Origin: Geobacteraceae bacterium
GTDB taxonomy: Bacteria > Desulfobacterota > Desulfuromonadia > Geobacterales > DSM-12255
NCBI GenBank assembly: GCA_013377075.1
Contig: JACABD010000028.1
Span: forward strand, 1 to 48,807
Direction of reading: 5' to 3'
Length of the DNA stretch: 48,807 nt
Notes under the pieces: model-generated
What the model was told of the DNA's origin: nothing
Database searches by the model: none
Seen by the model: the letters and a program-made list of their open reading frames with translations, nothing else
Position numbers and translations under genes: made by a program
Shown here: positions 1 to 8,703 of the stretch, piece after piece
Layout of the letters: each line of letters starts with the position of its first letter
How positions within the stretch are numbered: position 1 is the stretch's first letter

Positions 1-65
1 ATCTGCGGGATGACTGCCGTGCTTGTCAAAAAACCTGCAATGAGGCCGATCCAGGTAGCTTTCAA
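1..65 (-). CDS. SemiSWEET/PQ-loop family protein, N-terminal fragment (cut by window edge)
   Basis: A reading frame opens with TTG at 65-63 and runs off the left edge. The visible 21 residues start MKATWIGLIAGF and end in a proline-glutamine pair, which is the first membrane helix and PQ signature typical of SemiSWEET/PQ-loop small sugar-transport proteins. The TTG overlaps the TGA stop of the methyltransferase (TTGA), which implies translational coupling, and a run of eight G lies just upstream as a ribosome-binding stretch. The family is usually about 85-100 residues with three helices; here only the first is seen. The call rests on a short fragment, so another small membrane protein is possible. 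Confidence 0.55.
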   Translation of the reverse strand, partial: MKATWIGLIAGFLTSTAVIPQ

Positions 66-796
66 GCCCCCCCCTTTTTGCCCTTGAATTCACCGCACGC
101 CCAGTCTACCTGGGACATCATCCCCCTGAAGATGGAGATTTCGCGGCTATCCAGCTCAGCCCTGGAAAGAATACGCCGTAAGGACATCATCAGGTGGGCC
201 GGATTTTCCGGGTTCAGAAAACCTATTTTCAGAAGCACACTCTCCATCTGCCCGTACATGGCTTCTAGAGATTCACCAGGGGCAAGCTCGCGTACAGTTC
301 TGTCAACGGCACCGCCCCTGCTCTTCATCAGCTCGTAGCAGAAAACAAGGACAGACTGGGCAAGGTTCATCGAGCCGTACTCAGACGATGTATCTATGGT
401 CGCAAGCCATCTGCAGAGTGAGACTTCATGGGTCGTCAGGCCGCTGTCCTCACGGCCGAAAACGATGCAGCTCCTGTTCAGACCGCCATCAGCGGTGATC
501 TTCATGGCAATCTCTTCAGGATTGAATATCTCCTGCCGGTACTTGCCATGTCTTCTGGTGGTGGCAATGGAAAGTGGCGAGTCGGCAAGTGCAGATTCGA
601 GATCAGGATAAATCTCGGCTTTTTCAAGAAGATCCTTTGCCGAGACGGCAAACATGAGCGCTTCCGGGTGATCAAGCGGGCAGGGGTTCACCAAACGAAG
701 GCTCGAAAGCCCCATGTTTTTCATGGCCCTGCAGACCATGCCGACATTTCCTGGGCTCTGGGGCTCAACAAGTACTATGGAGATATTGGAAATCAT
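62..796 (-). CDS. TrmJ-like RNA methyltransferase (SpoU/TrmH family, group 1)
   Basis: A 244-residue SPOUT-class methyltransferase that would 2'-O-methylate RNA with S-adenosylmethionine; TrmJ members modify position 32 of tRNAs. Visible family motifs are EPQSPGNVGMVCRAMKNMG near the N-terminus, an ATTRR segment, FGREDSGLT in the middle and GSMNLAQSV near residue 155, which form the knotted cofactor site. I take the ATG at 796 because GAGGAAAA stands just upstream; the longer frame from 832 adds residues unlike the family and would start inside a terminator hairpin. The C-terminus ends in a Lys/Gly run encoded by an A5G8 tract. LasT-type proteins of the same family are alternatives. Confidence 0.85.
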   Translation of the reverse strand: MISNISIVLVEPQSPGNVGMVCRAMKNMGLSSLRLVNPCPLDHPEALMFAVSAKDLLEKAEIYPDLESALADSPLSIATTRRHGKYRQEIFNPEEIAMKITADGGLNRSCIVFGREDSGLTTHEVSLCRWLATIDTSSEYGSMNLAQSVLVFCYELMKSRGGAVDRTVRELAPGESLEAMYGQMESVLLKIGFLNPENPAHLMMSLRRILSRAELDSREISIFRGMMSQVDWACGEFKGKKGGA

Positions 797-812
797 CAAA
801 ACTTTTCCTCTA

Positions 813-846
813 TAAAAAAACCGGCAGAGCATGATGCATTGCCGGT
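813..846 (-). terminator. Rho-independent terminator after the triheme cytochrome gene
   Basis: Read on the minus strand, ACCGGCA (846-840) pairs with TGCCGGT (826-820) and is followed by seven T (819-813). It lies 29 nt after the cytochrome stop and directly abuts the ribosome-binding site of the TrmJ-like gene, so it could also act as a leader attenuator for that gene. Confidence 0.75.
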
Positions 847-874
847 CCTATAAGTTTAAGGCAAACATAGCCTG

Positions 875-1180
875 CTATTTCTTGTGGCACCCCTTACAGA
901 TCACAGGCCCTTTTTCATTCAGGTCGTGACAGGGGATACAGACCTTGTGCGCTGTAGCCTCGCTCCAGCCGATAATCTTGCCGACCTTTTTGTCATGGCA
1001 CTCCCAGCACTGGTTTTTTGCAATTTTCTGATGTTTGTGGTGGCTGAACTCCAGCTCCTTTTTGCCCATTTTCAACTTTATGATCTCAGGACCCGGATTT
1101 TCAGACTTTGCGGCCATTGCAAATGAGCCAAAGAGGAGGGATGCAATAACTGCTGCCAATAAAACGATTTGTTTACACAT
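875..1180 (-). CDS. PpcA-like periplasmic triheme cytochrome c7
   Basis: A 101-residue secreted c-type cytochrome, expected to shuttle electrons through the periplasm. Residues 1-23 form a signal peptide ending FAMAA. Three CxxCH motifs are present (CWECH, CIPCH, CKGCH). Extra histidines in FSHHKH and in AHKVC give distal ligands, consistent with bis-histidine haems as in the PpcA family. The spacing and the GKI segment between haems one and two closely resemble PpcA of Geobacter. A GAGGT ribosome site precedes the ATG. It follows the M42 peptidase gene by 41 nt and is followed by a strong terminator. Which Ppc paralogue it matches cannot be decided here. Confidence 0.9.
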   Translation of the reverse strand: MCKQIVLLAAVIASLLFGSFAMAAKSENPGPEIIKLKMGKKELEFSHHKHQKIAKNQCWECHDKKVGKIIGWSEATAHKVCIPCHDLNEKGPVICKGCHKK

Positions 1181-1221
1181 AAATATACCTCGTTCGTTAT
1201 TTTCGCCGCTTTATAAAAAGC

Positions 1222-2292
1222 TTACTGCGGAACAAATTCTTTTTTATCACTGATTCGCTTCAGGGTAGCGGTAATAAGCCTTACCGCGGCATCAAGGTCA
1301 GTGAGATCAAGAACCTCGACAGGCGTATGCATGTAACGAAGCGGAATCTTCACCAGTGCGGTCGCTACCCCTCCCCTTGATATCTGCATCACGTTGGCAT
1401 CGGTACCTGTAGCACGGGCAATGCCGGTAAACTGCACAGGGATTCCTTCCTTTTCAGCTGTATCAGCAAGAAGCTCGAAAAGGGCGTGATTGATATTTGC
1501 CCCCCTCGGAAGAATCGGCCCTTTGCCAAGTGCAACGTCACCGTTATGCTTCCTCTCAACATCGGGCTGGTCAGTGGCAAAATCCACCTCAACACAAATG
1601 CCGATATCAGGCTTCACATTGTAACAACTTGTTGTCCCACCCCTGAGGCCGATCTCTTCCTGAACTGAAGATACTCCGTAAAGGTCGCAGGAGAGTTTTT
1701 CAGTCAAGGCATGAACCTGCCTCAAAACCTCGGCAACAACAAAACTTCCTGCCTTGTCATCAAACCCTCTGGCAGTAACGCGGCTCCCATGGAGCGTTGA
1801 AAACTCGGTCGAGAAGGTTATCGGGTCACCAACCCTGACACGGCTTTCTGCCTCTTTCCGGTCAGATGCTCCGATATCGATATATTGGGCATCGAGCTTA
1901 ACGACACTGTCTCTGTCTTTAGGCTCCATCAGGTGGATCGGCTTTTTACCGATGACGCCCCGAACAGTTCCTTGCTTTGCATGAATATTTACAATCAGAC
2001 CGGCTGTAAGATGGGCATCAACCCCTCCGATTGCCGAGAAGTAGATAAACCCCTTGTCGTCAACATATCTTATCTGCAAGCCGATTTCATCACTGTGGCC
2101 TACAAGCATGACTCGTGGTGCACTATCAGAAACAGCCTGAATGTGGCCATAAACATTTCCCATCACATCGGTGGTGACGGTTGAAAACGGCTCAATGTAT
2201 GACCTGAAGACGCGCTGAGCAGGCTGCTCATAACCTGACGGACTTGGCGCCTTCAACAGCTCCTGTAGAAACTCCAGTGACTCTTCTCTCAT
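1222..2292 (-). CDS. M42 family metallo-aminopeptidase
   Basis: A 356-residue cytoplasmic di-zinc aminopeptidase of the M42 (FrvX/TET, glutamyl aminopeptidase) family, which trims peptides from the N-terminus and usually assembles as a dodecamer. Metal and catalytic motifs visible are GHSDEIG (H66, D68, E69), GFDDKAG near residue 178, the glutamate pair in SVQEEIGLRGG near 212, the aspartate in CVEVDFATD and the C-terminal histidine in MHTPVEVL. A GGAGGAGAG site lies just before the ATG. Length is normal for the family. It is often annotated as endoglucanase in this family, which is a historical misnaming. Confidence 0.9.
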   Translation of the reverse strand: MREESLEFLQELLKAPSPSGYEQPAQRVFRSYIEPFSTVTTDVMGNVYGHIQAVSDSAPRVMLVGHSDEIGLQIRYVDDKGFIYFSAIGGVDAHLTAGLIVNIHAKQGTVRGVIGKKPIHLMEPKDRDSVVKLDAQYIDIGASDRKEAESRVRVGDPITFSTEFSTLHGSRVTARGFDDKAGSFVVAEVLRQVHALTEKLSCDLYGVSSVQEEIGLRGGTTSCYNVKPDIGICVEVDFATDQPDVERKHNGDVALGKGPILPRGANINHALFELLADTAEKEGIPVQFTGIARATGTDANVMQISRGGVATALVKIPLRYMHTPVEVLDLTDLDAAVRLITATLKRISDKKEFVPQ

Positions 2293-2315
2293 CTCTCCTC
2301 CGGATATATCAGAAA

Positions 2316-2843
2316 CTACAACGGATATTTATTCATCTCTTCAGGAGTCATCCTCTCCAGCATCTCCAAAAGCCTCTTGTCGTCGTCAATATCAATATCA
2401 ATATCTGCATCAATGCTCTGATCGACAAAAGATGAGGTGGAGAGAGCCTCTTCTGAAATTCCGACAGACAGTTTGTATCTGATTGCAGTAAGAAGTGCTG
2501 TAACCAGCTCTACCTTTACCTTTACAACCGCGCCGTCATAATCGAAACAGACAACAGCCGAATAACCGCTCCCGGCCCGGCCATCAATAAGTACAGCCAC
2601 AACTTTCATTTCAAGGGTTTCAATCAGGGCTTCGAAAAGGTCTTTTTTTTCGCCACGGCCTGAAAACCGGCTGGTTATAAGATCTGCAGTAATGGAAAGC
2701 ACATCCATCATTTCAAGCCAAAGAGGAAAGGTCGTTTCCTGGGACTCATCCTTGAAAAGTGCCAGCGGCTGTGTTGCATCAACCGTGAAGCCAACTATGT
2801 TAAGGTATCTGTATACAACTCTATTTGCGGACATATCCATCAT
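2316..2843 (-). CDS. Hypothetical protein, unknown function
   Basis: A 175-residue protein I do not recognise. Its ATG overlaps the miaB stop (ATGA), so it is translationally coupled to miaB; two more ATG codons at 2840 and 2834 are possible starts. There is no signal peptide or membrane helix. The middle has alternating hydrophobic stretches that suggest an alpha/beta fold. Near the C-terminus is an acidic DADIDIDIDDD tract followed by RLLEMLERMTPEEMNKYPL, a helix typical of a short protein-interaction tail. Codon use resembles its neighbours, so it appears to be a resident gene. Confidence 0.7.
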   Translation of the reverse strand: MMDMSANRVVYRYLNIVGFTVDATQPLALFKDESQETTFPLWLEMMDVLSITADLITSRFSGRGEKKDLFEALIETLEMKVVAVLIDGRAGSGYSAVVCFDYDGAVVKVKVELVTALLTAIRYKLSVGISEEALSTSSFVDQSIDADIDIDIDDDKRLLEMLERMTPEEMNKYPL

Positions 2844-4162
2844 TTTACCTTAAGCTCGCCAAGAAGTGAATTCTGGAGGTTTTTTATAATTTCAGGGAGT
2901 TGCATTGAACCTATCATGTCGATAGAACCGGCAAAATTCACAGTCCGGTTGCCTGAACTTCTGCCGAAAACCTGACCCTCTTTTTTACTTATCCCCTCAA
3001 CCAGCACCTCAACTCCACTGCCCACAAAGCGGCTCTGCACCCCTTTAGTCAGACTGCTCTGAAGAGCCATAAGACGCTTCAACCTTTCGGACTTTTCACT
3101 CTTTGATGTTTCGTCAGGAAGAGAAGCAGCCTTTGTCTCAGGGCGCGGAGAGTAGACAAATGAATAAGTGTCAGAGTAACCCACTTCTTTCATCAGCGAG
3201 AGCGATTGACTAAAGTCGTCTTCAGTCTCCCCCGGGAAACCGACAATTATGTCGCTCGTTACGAGGATATCAGGTCTTATAAGTTTCAGTCTCTCAATTC
3301 TGTTCATGTACTCAGAACGGGTGTAACCCCGGTTCATCAAGGCAAGAATCCGGTCACTACCTGACTGAACAGGTAGATGTATATGTGAACAGAGCTTTTC
3401 GACATCGGCAAAACAGTCAAGAAGCGGATCAGACATGTCTTTGGGATGGGATGTCATGAAACGAATCCGCTTTATGCCGCTGACTTTTGCAACATCTCTT
3501 ATCAGCCGGGAAAAATCAGTGCCGTAGCCACCTTTTCTGCCATAGGAGTTTACGTTCTGACCGAGCAGCGTCACCTCTCTCACCCCGGCATCAGCGGCTT
3601 TAGCAACTTCATTTAGTATATCCGACCTTTTTCTGCTGACTTCGCGTCCCCTTACATAAGGGACAATACAGTATGAGCAGTAGTTATCACACCCCTGCAT
3701 AATGGTAACTGTACGGGTAATTCCGGAGATACCGCCATGGTCAGGGAAAAGATCGAAACGGCTGCTGTCATCGATGAACGCGGTTTCAGAGAGCCTTTTA
3801 CCTGACTCTGCCTGAGTGACTATCTGCGGCAGGAGGTGAAGATTGTGGGTGCCGAAGACAAAGCTTAAGTGAGGAATCTTTTTAAGAAGTTTTTCCCCCT
3901 CCTGCTGAGCAACACAGCCGCCGACACCAATGAGAAGATCGGGATTCTTCTTCAGTTCACCCTTCATGGTAAGCAGAATACCATAAACCCGGTCCTCAGC
4001 CTTTGCACGGACACTACAGGTGTTTACAATAACCATGTCTGCGTCAGCAACTGTAGAAACTGATTCATAACCGACCGTGTGCAGCATCAAGAGGATCTTT
4101 TCAGAATCGCTGACATTCATCTGACAACCGAACGTCATTATATGTACTTTTTTCTGCTTCAT
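2840..4162 (-). CDS. miaB: tRNA-2-methylthio-N6-dimethylallyladenosine synthase MiaB
   Basis: A 440-residue radical SAM methylthiotransferase that converts i6A37 to ms2i6A37 in tRNAs reading UNN codons. The N-terminal UPF0004 domain has cysteines in TFGCQMN, VNTCSVR and GGCVAQQ. The radical SAM cluster triad is in CDNYCSYC near residue 150. A C-terminal TRAM domain of about 60 residues follows. The start at 4162 is preferred to an upstream ATG at 4186 because GAGG lies just before it and the protein then begins MKQKKVHI as in the family. A TTGACT/TACAAT promoter sits about 30 nt upstream. Confidence 0.95.
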   Translation of the reverse strand: MKQKKVHIMTFGCQMNVSDSEKILLMLHTVGYESVSTVADADMVIVNTCSVRAKAEDRVYGILLTMKGELKKNPDLLIGVGGCVAQQEGEKLLKKIPHLSFVFGTHNLHLLPQIVTQAESGKRLSETAFIDDSSRFDLFPDHGGISGITRTVTIMQGCDNYCSYCIVPYVRGREVSRKRSDILNEVAKAADAGVREVTLLGQNVNSYGRKGGYGTDFSRLIRDVAKVSGIKRIRFMTSHPKDMSDPLLDCFADVEKLCSHIHLPVQSGSDRILALMNRGYTRSEYMNRIERLKLIRPDILVTSDIIVGFPGETEDDFSQSLSLMKEVGYSDTYSFVYSPRPETKAASLPDETSKSEKSERLKRLMALQSSLTKGVQSRFVGSGVEVLVEGISKKEGQVFGRSSGNRTVNFAGSIDMIGSMQLPEIIKNLQNSLLGELKVK

Positions 4163-4194
4163 TAAACCTCTACCCTTATAAAACAAGAAAAGAA

Positions 4195-4224
4195 ATTGTA
4201 CGCAATATCCTTTTAATTAGTCAA
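4195..4224 (-). promoter_or_regulatory. Candidate sigma-70 promoter for miaB
   Basis: On the minus strand TTGACT (4224-4219) and TACAAT (4200-4195) are separated by 18 bp. Transcription would start near 4188, giving a short leader before the miaB ATG at 4162. Confidence 0.6.
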
Positions 4225-4275
4225 CAGGTTTCCCCGTTTCAAAGCATTATCAAAACTTAAGCAGCCTTTTTTTGA

Positions 4276-4305
4276 TTGACAATATAGCAGAGCAGGTGAT
4301 ATAGA
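4276..4305 (+). promoter_or_regulatory. Candidate sigma-70 promoter for rpsT
   Basis: A perfect -35 TTGACA (4276-4281) and TATAGA (4300-4305) are 18 bp apart. The start site would be near 4312, leaving a leader of about 47 nt before the TTG start of rpsT. It is divergent from the miaB promoter in the same 196-bp gap. Confidence 0.65.
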
Positions 4306-4358
4306 AATTCATTCAAATCTAAACTTCAAAGCATTCATATATCAATCGGAGGTGCAGT

Positions 4359-4622
4359 TTGGCACATCACAAATCAGCTCTTAAGCGTATCAAGCAGAAC
4401 AAGGTAAAAAATGCTAGAAACAAGCATGTCCGCACTACCCTCAAAACTTTCGTAAAAAGGGTTCGTGAGGCAGTAGCAAGCAAAGATGTCAACGCTGCTA
4501 AAGAGGCTCTTGCCGCAGCGATTCCTGTAATCGACAAGACTGCTACCAAAGGTGTAATTCACAAGTCAAACGCTTCCAGAAGTGTTTCAAGACTTGTTAA
4601 ACTCGTAAACACACTCGGCTAG
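4359..4622 (+). CDS. rpsT: 30S ribosomal protein S20 (TTG start)
   Basis: An 87-residue basic protein that binds 16S rRNA in the small subunit. The sequence [18 protein letters not shown] at the N-terminus and the lysine/arginine-rich helices are diagnostic of S20. The start codon is TTG at 4359, preceded by GGAGGT five bases upstream; no ATG fits. E. coli rpsT also begins with UUG and is autoregulated at translation, so the weak start codon may be functional here too. It is a single-gene transcript with its own promoter and terminator. Confidence 0.97.
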   Translation: MAHHKSALKRIKQNKVKNARNKHVRTTLKTFVKRVREAVASKDVNAAKEALAAAIPVIDKTATKGVIHKSNASRSVSRLVKLVNTLG

Positions 4623-4644
4623 AGTTTTAGAAATATCCGAACTA

Positions 4645-4676
4645 AAAGGGAAAGGGCTTGTGCCTTTTCCCTTTTT
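4645..4676. terminator. Bidirectional terminator between rpsT and holA
   Basis: A stem AAAAGGGAAAGGGC pairs with GCCTTTTCCCTTTT around a TTGT loop, with one G-U pair, and a T-rich tail follows on the plus strand. On the minus strand the hairpin also ends in four T. It lies between the convergent rpsT and holA stops and can serve both. Confidence 0.8.
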
Positions 4677-4685
4677 CTTTTCCCG

Positions 4686-5678
4686 TCATTTTTTAAGACA
4701 TATGCTGAAAAGCAGCATGTCAAAAAGGGTGGCAGGTTTTCCTCCGCTTTTTAAGCCCATATCCGCCTCATGCAGAAGGACAAATATTTTTCTGTACTCA
4801 GCCATCACAAACTTTTGCGCCTGAGAAATCATCCCCTTAAGAAAGTACGGATTCACCTTCACTTTTCTACTTATTTCATCATGGGACACTTTTTTATCAA
4901 GAAGTTCACGTATCATGCAGAGCTGCCTGAAATGCCTTGCCAGCGCCCCGACCAGCATGTATGGCGCATCTGCATCACGAAGAAGCATCTGAAGCTGCCT
5001 TGCACCTTTTTCGAGACTCCTGACACCCAAAGCATTAGCCAGTTCGAAAACAGTATCGGTCTTGGTGTCGGAAACAATCGCCTTGACGTCATCAACTGAA
5101 ATCATTCCCCTTGTACCGACATAGGACGATAATTTTTCAACCTGGGAAACAATCTCCCGTAGACTGTTTCCGCAGCAGTAGACAAGAAAGTCGGCTGCAG
5201 CCGGATCTATCCTCTTCCCATGGGATTCAGACTCACGCCTGACAAACCCCGGGAGTTGATCATCCTTCATTTTTTTAAATTCAACAAGCAGGTCTGATTT
5301 TTTCAACTCCAGAAAGAACTTGCGGCGCTGGTCAATTTTGCTCGCCAGAAAAATCAGGCAGGTTAGAGGGGAAGGAGAACTCACATACGCCATAAGCTGC
5401 TCAAGCTGCTCAGCCTGAAGCTCTTCCGCGCGTTTGACAAGGATGACACGCCTATCTGCAAACATCGGCAGAGTCATGGCATTGTCAACAATCTGCTCGG
5501 CCTTGCACTCTTTTCCGTATAGCGTTGTAAAGTTGAAGTCCTTGAAGTCCGGGGAAACAAGCTTTTCCACCAGACGACTTACCGCACGATCTGCAAGAAA
5601 CTCTTCCTCACCGTAAATAAAGTAAAGGGGAGCAATCTCCCCTTTACTGACAGACCTTTCGAGATCTTCAGGCTTCAT
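4686..5678 (-). CDS. holA: DNA polymerase III subunit delta
   Basis: A 330-residue clamp-loader subunit that opens the beta clamp. The N-terminus contains LYFIYGEEEFLADRAV, typical of the delta family, then the RVILVKRAEEL segment and a C-terminal helical collar domain ending LLFSICLKK. An AGGGGGT site precedes the ATG. It is the last gene of leuS-lptE-holA, seven bases after lptE, which is the standard Gram-negative order. The holB partner is in the same window at 29108. Confidence 0.93.
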   Translation of the reverse strand: MKPEDLERSVSKGEIAPLYFIYGEEEFLADRAVSRLVEKLVSPDFKDFNFTTLYGKECKAEQIVDNAMTLPMFADRRVILVKRAEELQAEQLEQLMAYVSSPSPLTCLIFLASKIDQRRKFFLELKKSDLLVEFKKMKDDQLPGFVRRESESHGKRIDPAAADFLVYCCGNSLREIVSQVEKLSSYVGTRGMISVDDVKAIVSDTKTDTVFELANALGVRSLEKGARQLQMLLRDADAPYMLVGALARHFRQLCMIRELLDKKVSHDEISRKVKVNPYFLKGMISQAQKFVMAEYRKIFVLLHEADMGLKSGGKPATLFDMLLFSICLKK

Positions 5679-5685
5679 ATACCCC

Positions 5686-6189
5686 CTAGAACTTCTGGTT
5701 CATCCTGGCGACAAGCAATTTAGCCGCATTGGCACAGGCAGCTGACACGGCAGCATCATGGGCGTTTCGCATAAAGGCAAGGTCCGTATTAGCCGGGTAT
5801 CCCTGCCTTATCACCTCTTCGCCTTTCCAGATGACCTTGTTGCTCTTTCGCTCTACCAGTGTAGCCTGTACAGTCATCACCAATGTGTAATACATGACCG
5901 TGTCGTGACCGGAAAAGGCAGTCCCACCTGTTGACAGCGACAGAATCTCTCCCGAGAGAGTATAATCTGAGAGCTCTCCATCAATCTTTCCACCCCTGGA
6001 TACCAAGGTGCTGACAAAGGCCTGACGGAGCTCTGCTTCTACATTGGGCTGGTAGGTGCGATTGGTAAACATGGCAACATACAATGACCTGTCTGCAGGA
6101 ATTACAGAGTCTTTTACAACGTTAGAGTAACCGCAACCATACAGCATCGGCATAACTAAAAGAGACGCAAGTATAAGAAGTCTTTTCAC
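5686..6189 (-). CDS. lptE: LPS-assembly lipoprotein LptE
   Basis: A 167-residue outer-membrane lipoprotein that plugs the LptD barrel and takes part in lipopolysaccharide export. A lipoprotein signal peptide ends in the lipobox LYGC at about residue 19, followed by GYS, and the DRSLYVAMFTNRTYQPNVEAEL region matches the LptE fold. The start codon is GTG at 6189, one base after the leuS stop, with a weak ribosome site inside leuS, so translation is probably coupled to leuS. Position between leuS and holA confirms the call. Confidence 0.92.
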   Translation of the reverse strand: MKRLLILASLLVMPMLYGCGYSNVVKDSVIPADRSLYVAMFTNRTYQPNVEAELRQAFVSTLVSRGGKIDGELSDYTLSGEILSLSTGGTAFSGHDTVMYYTLVMTVQATLVERKSNKVIWKGEEVIRQGYPANTDLAFMRNAHDAAVSAACANAAKLLVARMNQKF

Positions 6190-6190
6190 G

Positions 6191-8662
6191 CTACACCACT
6201 ATATTGAGGAGCTTGCCAGGGACATAGATTATCTTCCTGGGAGTTTTGCCATCAAGATGCACAACCACTTTTTCATCACCAAGAGCGAGGCTCGTAACTG
6301 ACTCCTCAGTAGCATCAACAGGAACTGTCACCCTGCCTCGCAACTTTCCGTTTACCTGAACAACAATCAGCAGCTCTTCATCAGCAGCAGCGTCCGGATC
6401 AAATGATGGCCATCCTGCCTTTTCTATACCTCCTTCATGGCCGACCTTTTCCCAGAGTTCTTCAGCAAAATGGGGCACGAATGGATACAGAAGAAGAAGT
6501 GTACTCTCAATGGACTCTTTCATAAGAGCAGCGTTTTGTGGCAGATTTTTCTGTGAAAAAGCCTGTATCCCATTCACAAGCTCCATTACTGCCGAGATAG
6601 CCGTATTGAAATGGAAACGCTCGTCAATGTCCGATGTTACCTTTCTTATTGTCTTGTGAACAAGCCGCCTTAGTGATCTTCCTTCGTCAGAAAGGCCAGA
6701 CACGTCGACTTTTGGCGCATTGCTGATGAAAGGAAGAATCTCGGCCGAGAGTTTCCATAATCTGTTAAGAAACCTGAAACTGCCGTCAACCCCCTGGTCG
6801 TTCCAGTCAAGGTCCTTCTCCGGTGGTGCAGCAAACAGAGAGAACAACCTTGCCGTATCAGCCCCGTACTTTTCGATCAGATTGTTCGGGTCAACCACGT
6901 TCCCCTTAGATTTGCTCATCTTTGCGCCGTCTTTTATCACCATCCCCTGTGTGAGCAGATTGGTAAAGGGCTCATCAACAGTTACATAGCCAAGATCCCG
7001 CAGAACCTTTGTGAAAAAGCGTGCATAAAGAAGGTGCAGTACGGCATGTTCGATGCCGCCAATGTACTGATCGACAGACATCCAGTACTTTACTTTTTTC
7101 TTATCCAGCGCACCCTCAAGGTGGTCAGGAGAGCAGTAGCGCAGGAAGTACCATGACGACTCAACAAAGGTATCCATTGTGTCTGTCTCGCGACGTGCAT
7201 CAATACCGCAGATCGGGCACTTTACATGGACAAATGAGTCAACCTTGGCAAGGGGACTGCCACCATCACCTGCAAACTCGATATCGAGCGGCAGAACAAC
7301 AGGAAGATCCTTTTCCGGGACAGGAACTGTGCCGCAGACATTGCAATAGATTACAGGTATGGGGTTCCCCCAGTAGCGTTGCCTTGAAATTCCCCAGTCC
7401 CTGAGCCTGAAGTTGACGGTTTTCTTACCCAGGTTTTTGCTCTCAAGCCAGTCAGCAATCCTCTCCTTTGCTTCAAGACTGCTGATACCGTCAAATCCGG
7501 CAGAGTTAGCCATAATGCCAGGCTCGGTATAGGCTCCGGTCATTGTTGCAGGATCCAGATGCTCTCCTTCAGGCTGAATTACGACCTGCAGGGAGAGATT
7601 ATATTTGCGTGCAAACTCAAAATCCCGCTGATCATGGGTCGGAACGGCCATAACTGCGCCGGTGCCGTAATCAGTAAGGACAAAATTGGCAAGATAAACC
7701 GGGATCTTCAGGCCGGATGCAGGGTTTATGCAGTAAGAGCCGGTAAAAACACCCTCTTTCTCAAAATCATCGGCAGTCCGCTTGACCTTGTCGGTAGACT
7801 TTACCTTTTCAATAAAAGCCTCAACTGCCGAAAGATTATCAGGAGTTGTCAGAGTCAGTGCCAATGGATGCTCAGGTGCAAGGGACATGAATGTCGCACC
7901 AAAAATCGTATCCTGCCTGGTCGTAAATACTTTTATGGCGCCATTGCCGCTCTCCAGAGGGAAATCTATTTCGCAGCCGATACTTTTACCAATCCAGTTG
8001 CGCTGCATCGTCAAAACTCTTTCAGGCCACCCGGGAAGATTTTCGGTGCAGGCAAGAAGCTCTTCGGCATAATCGGTAATTCTGAAAAACCACTGCTCAA
8101 GCTCTTTCTGGTTAACCTCGGTGTCACAACGCCAGCAGCCGCCATCTTCTACCTGCTCATTGGCAAGAACGGTTTCACAAGATGGGCACCAATTTACAAA
8201 CGAGCTTTTTTTATAGGCCAGACCGCGGCTGAACATTTCGAGAAATATCTTCTGTTCCCAGCGATAGTAGGAGAGATCACAGGTGGCAAGCTCCCTGTCC
8301 CAATCGTATGAAAGCCCCATACGCTTCAACTGGCCACGCATATAGTCGATATTCTCTTTTGTCCACTTGGCCGGATGGGTCTTGTTCTGGATTGCAGCAT
8401 TTTCAGCAGGCATACCAAAGGCGTCCCAACCCATGGGATGAAGCACGTTAAAGCCCCGCATCCTCTTGAAACGGGCAACCACATCACCTATTGAGTAGTT
8501 CCTGACATGCCCCATATGAATTCTGCCGGAGGGATAAGGAAACATCTCAAGCAGATAATATTTTTCCCTGGACGTATCTTCAGTAACCTTGAAACTCTTT
8601 TCAGCTTCCCACTTATTCTGCCATTTCTGCTCAACGGCAGACGGGGTATATCTCTCTTCCAC
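6191..8662 (-). CDS. leuS: Leucine--tRNA ligase
   Basis: An 823-residue class Ia aminoacyl-tRNA synthetase that charges tRNA-Leu. Signature HMGH (in [12 protein letters not shown], near residue 48) and KMSKS (in [14 protein letters not shown]) are intact, as are a zinc-type CPSC/CWRC pair, the CP1 editing domain with [12 protein letters not shown], and the C-terminal anticodon-binding region. The start is GTG at 8662 with AGGAGG six bases upstream. It begins 41 nt after the 27-haem cytochrome and leads the leuS-lptE-holA operon. Confidence 0.97.
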   Translation of the reverse strand: MEERYTPSAVEQKWQNKWEAEKSFKVTEDTSREKYYLLEMFPYPSGRIHMGHVRNYSIGDVVARFKRMRGFNVLHPMGWDAFGMPAENAAIQNKTHPAKWTKENIDYMRGQLKRMGLSYDWDRELATCDLSYYRWEQKIFLEMFSRGLAYKKSSFVNWCPSCETVLANEQVEDGGCWRCDTEVNQKELEQWFFRITDYAEELLACTENLPGWPERVLTMQRNWIGKSIGCEIDFPLESGNGAIKVFTTRQDTIFGATFMSLAPEHPLALTLTTPDNLSAVEAFIEKVKSTDKVKRTADDFEKEGVFTGSYCINPASGLKIPVYLANFVLTDYGTGAVMAVPTHDQRDFEFARKYNLSLQVVIQPEGEHLDPATMTGAYTEPGIMANSAGFDGISSLEAKERIADWLESKNLGKKTVNFRLRDWGISRQRYWGNPIPVIYCNVCGTVPVPEKDLPVVLPLDIEFAGDGGSPLAKVDSFVHVKCPICGIDARRETDTMDTFVESSWYFLRYCSPDHLEGALDKKKVKYWMSVDQYIGGIEHAVLHLLYARFFTKVLRDLGYVTVDEPFTNLLTQGMVIKDGAKMSKSKGNVVDPNNLIEKYGADTARLFSLFAAPPEKDLDWNDQGVDGSFRFLNRLWKLSAEILPFISNAPKVDVSGLSDEGRSLRRLVHKTIRKVTSDIDERFHFNTAISAVMELVNGIQAFSQKNLPQNAALMKESIESTLLLLYPFVPHFAEELWEKVGHEGGIEKAGWPSFDPDAAADEELLIVVQVNGKLRGRVTVPVDATEESVTSLALGDEKVVVHLDGKTPRKIIYVPGKLLNIVV

Positions 8663-8703
8663 TATATCCTCCTGAATTTAACCTTTAACCTTTTAGCTGA
8701 GCC

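Noticed and set aside
7559-8311. 250-codon open frame on the plus strand inside leuS
   Set aside because: Antisense to a well-supported synthetase; no ribosome site or family pattern. It follows from the codon bias of leuS.
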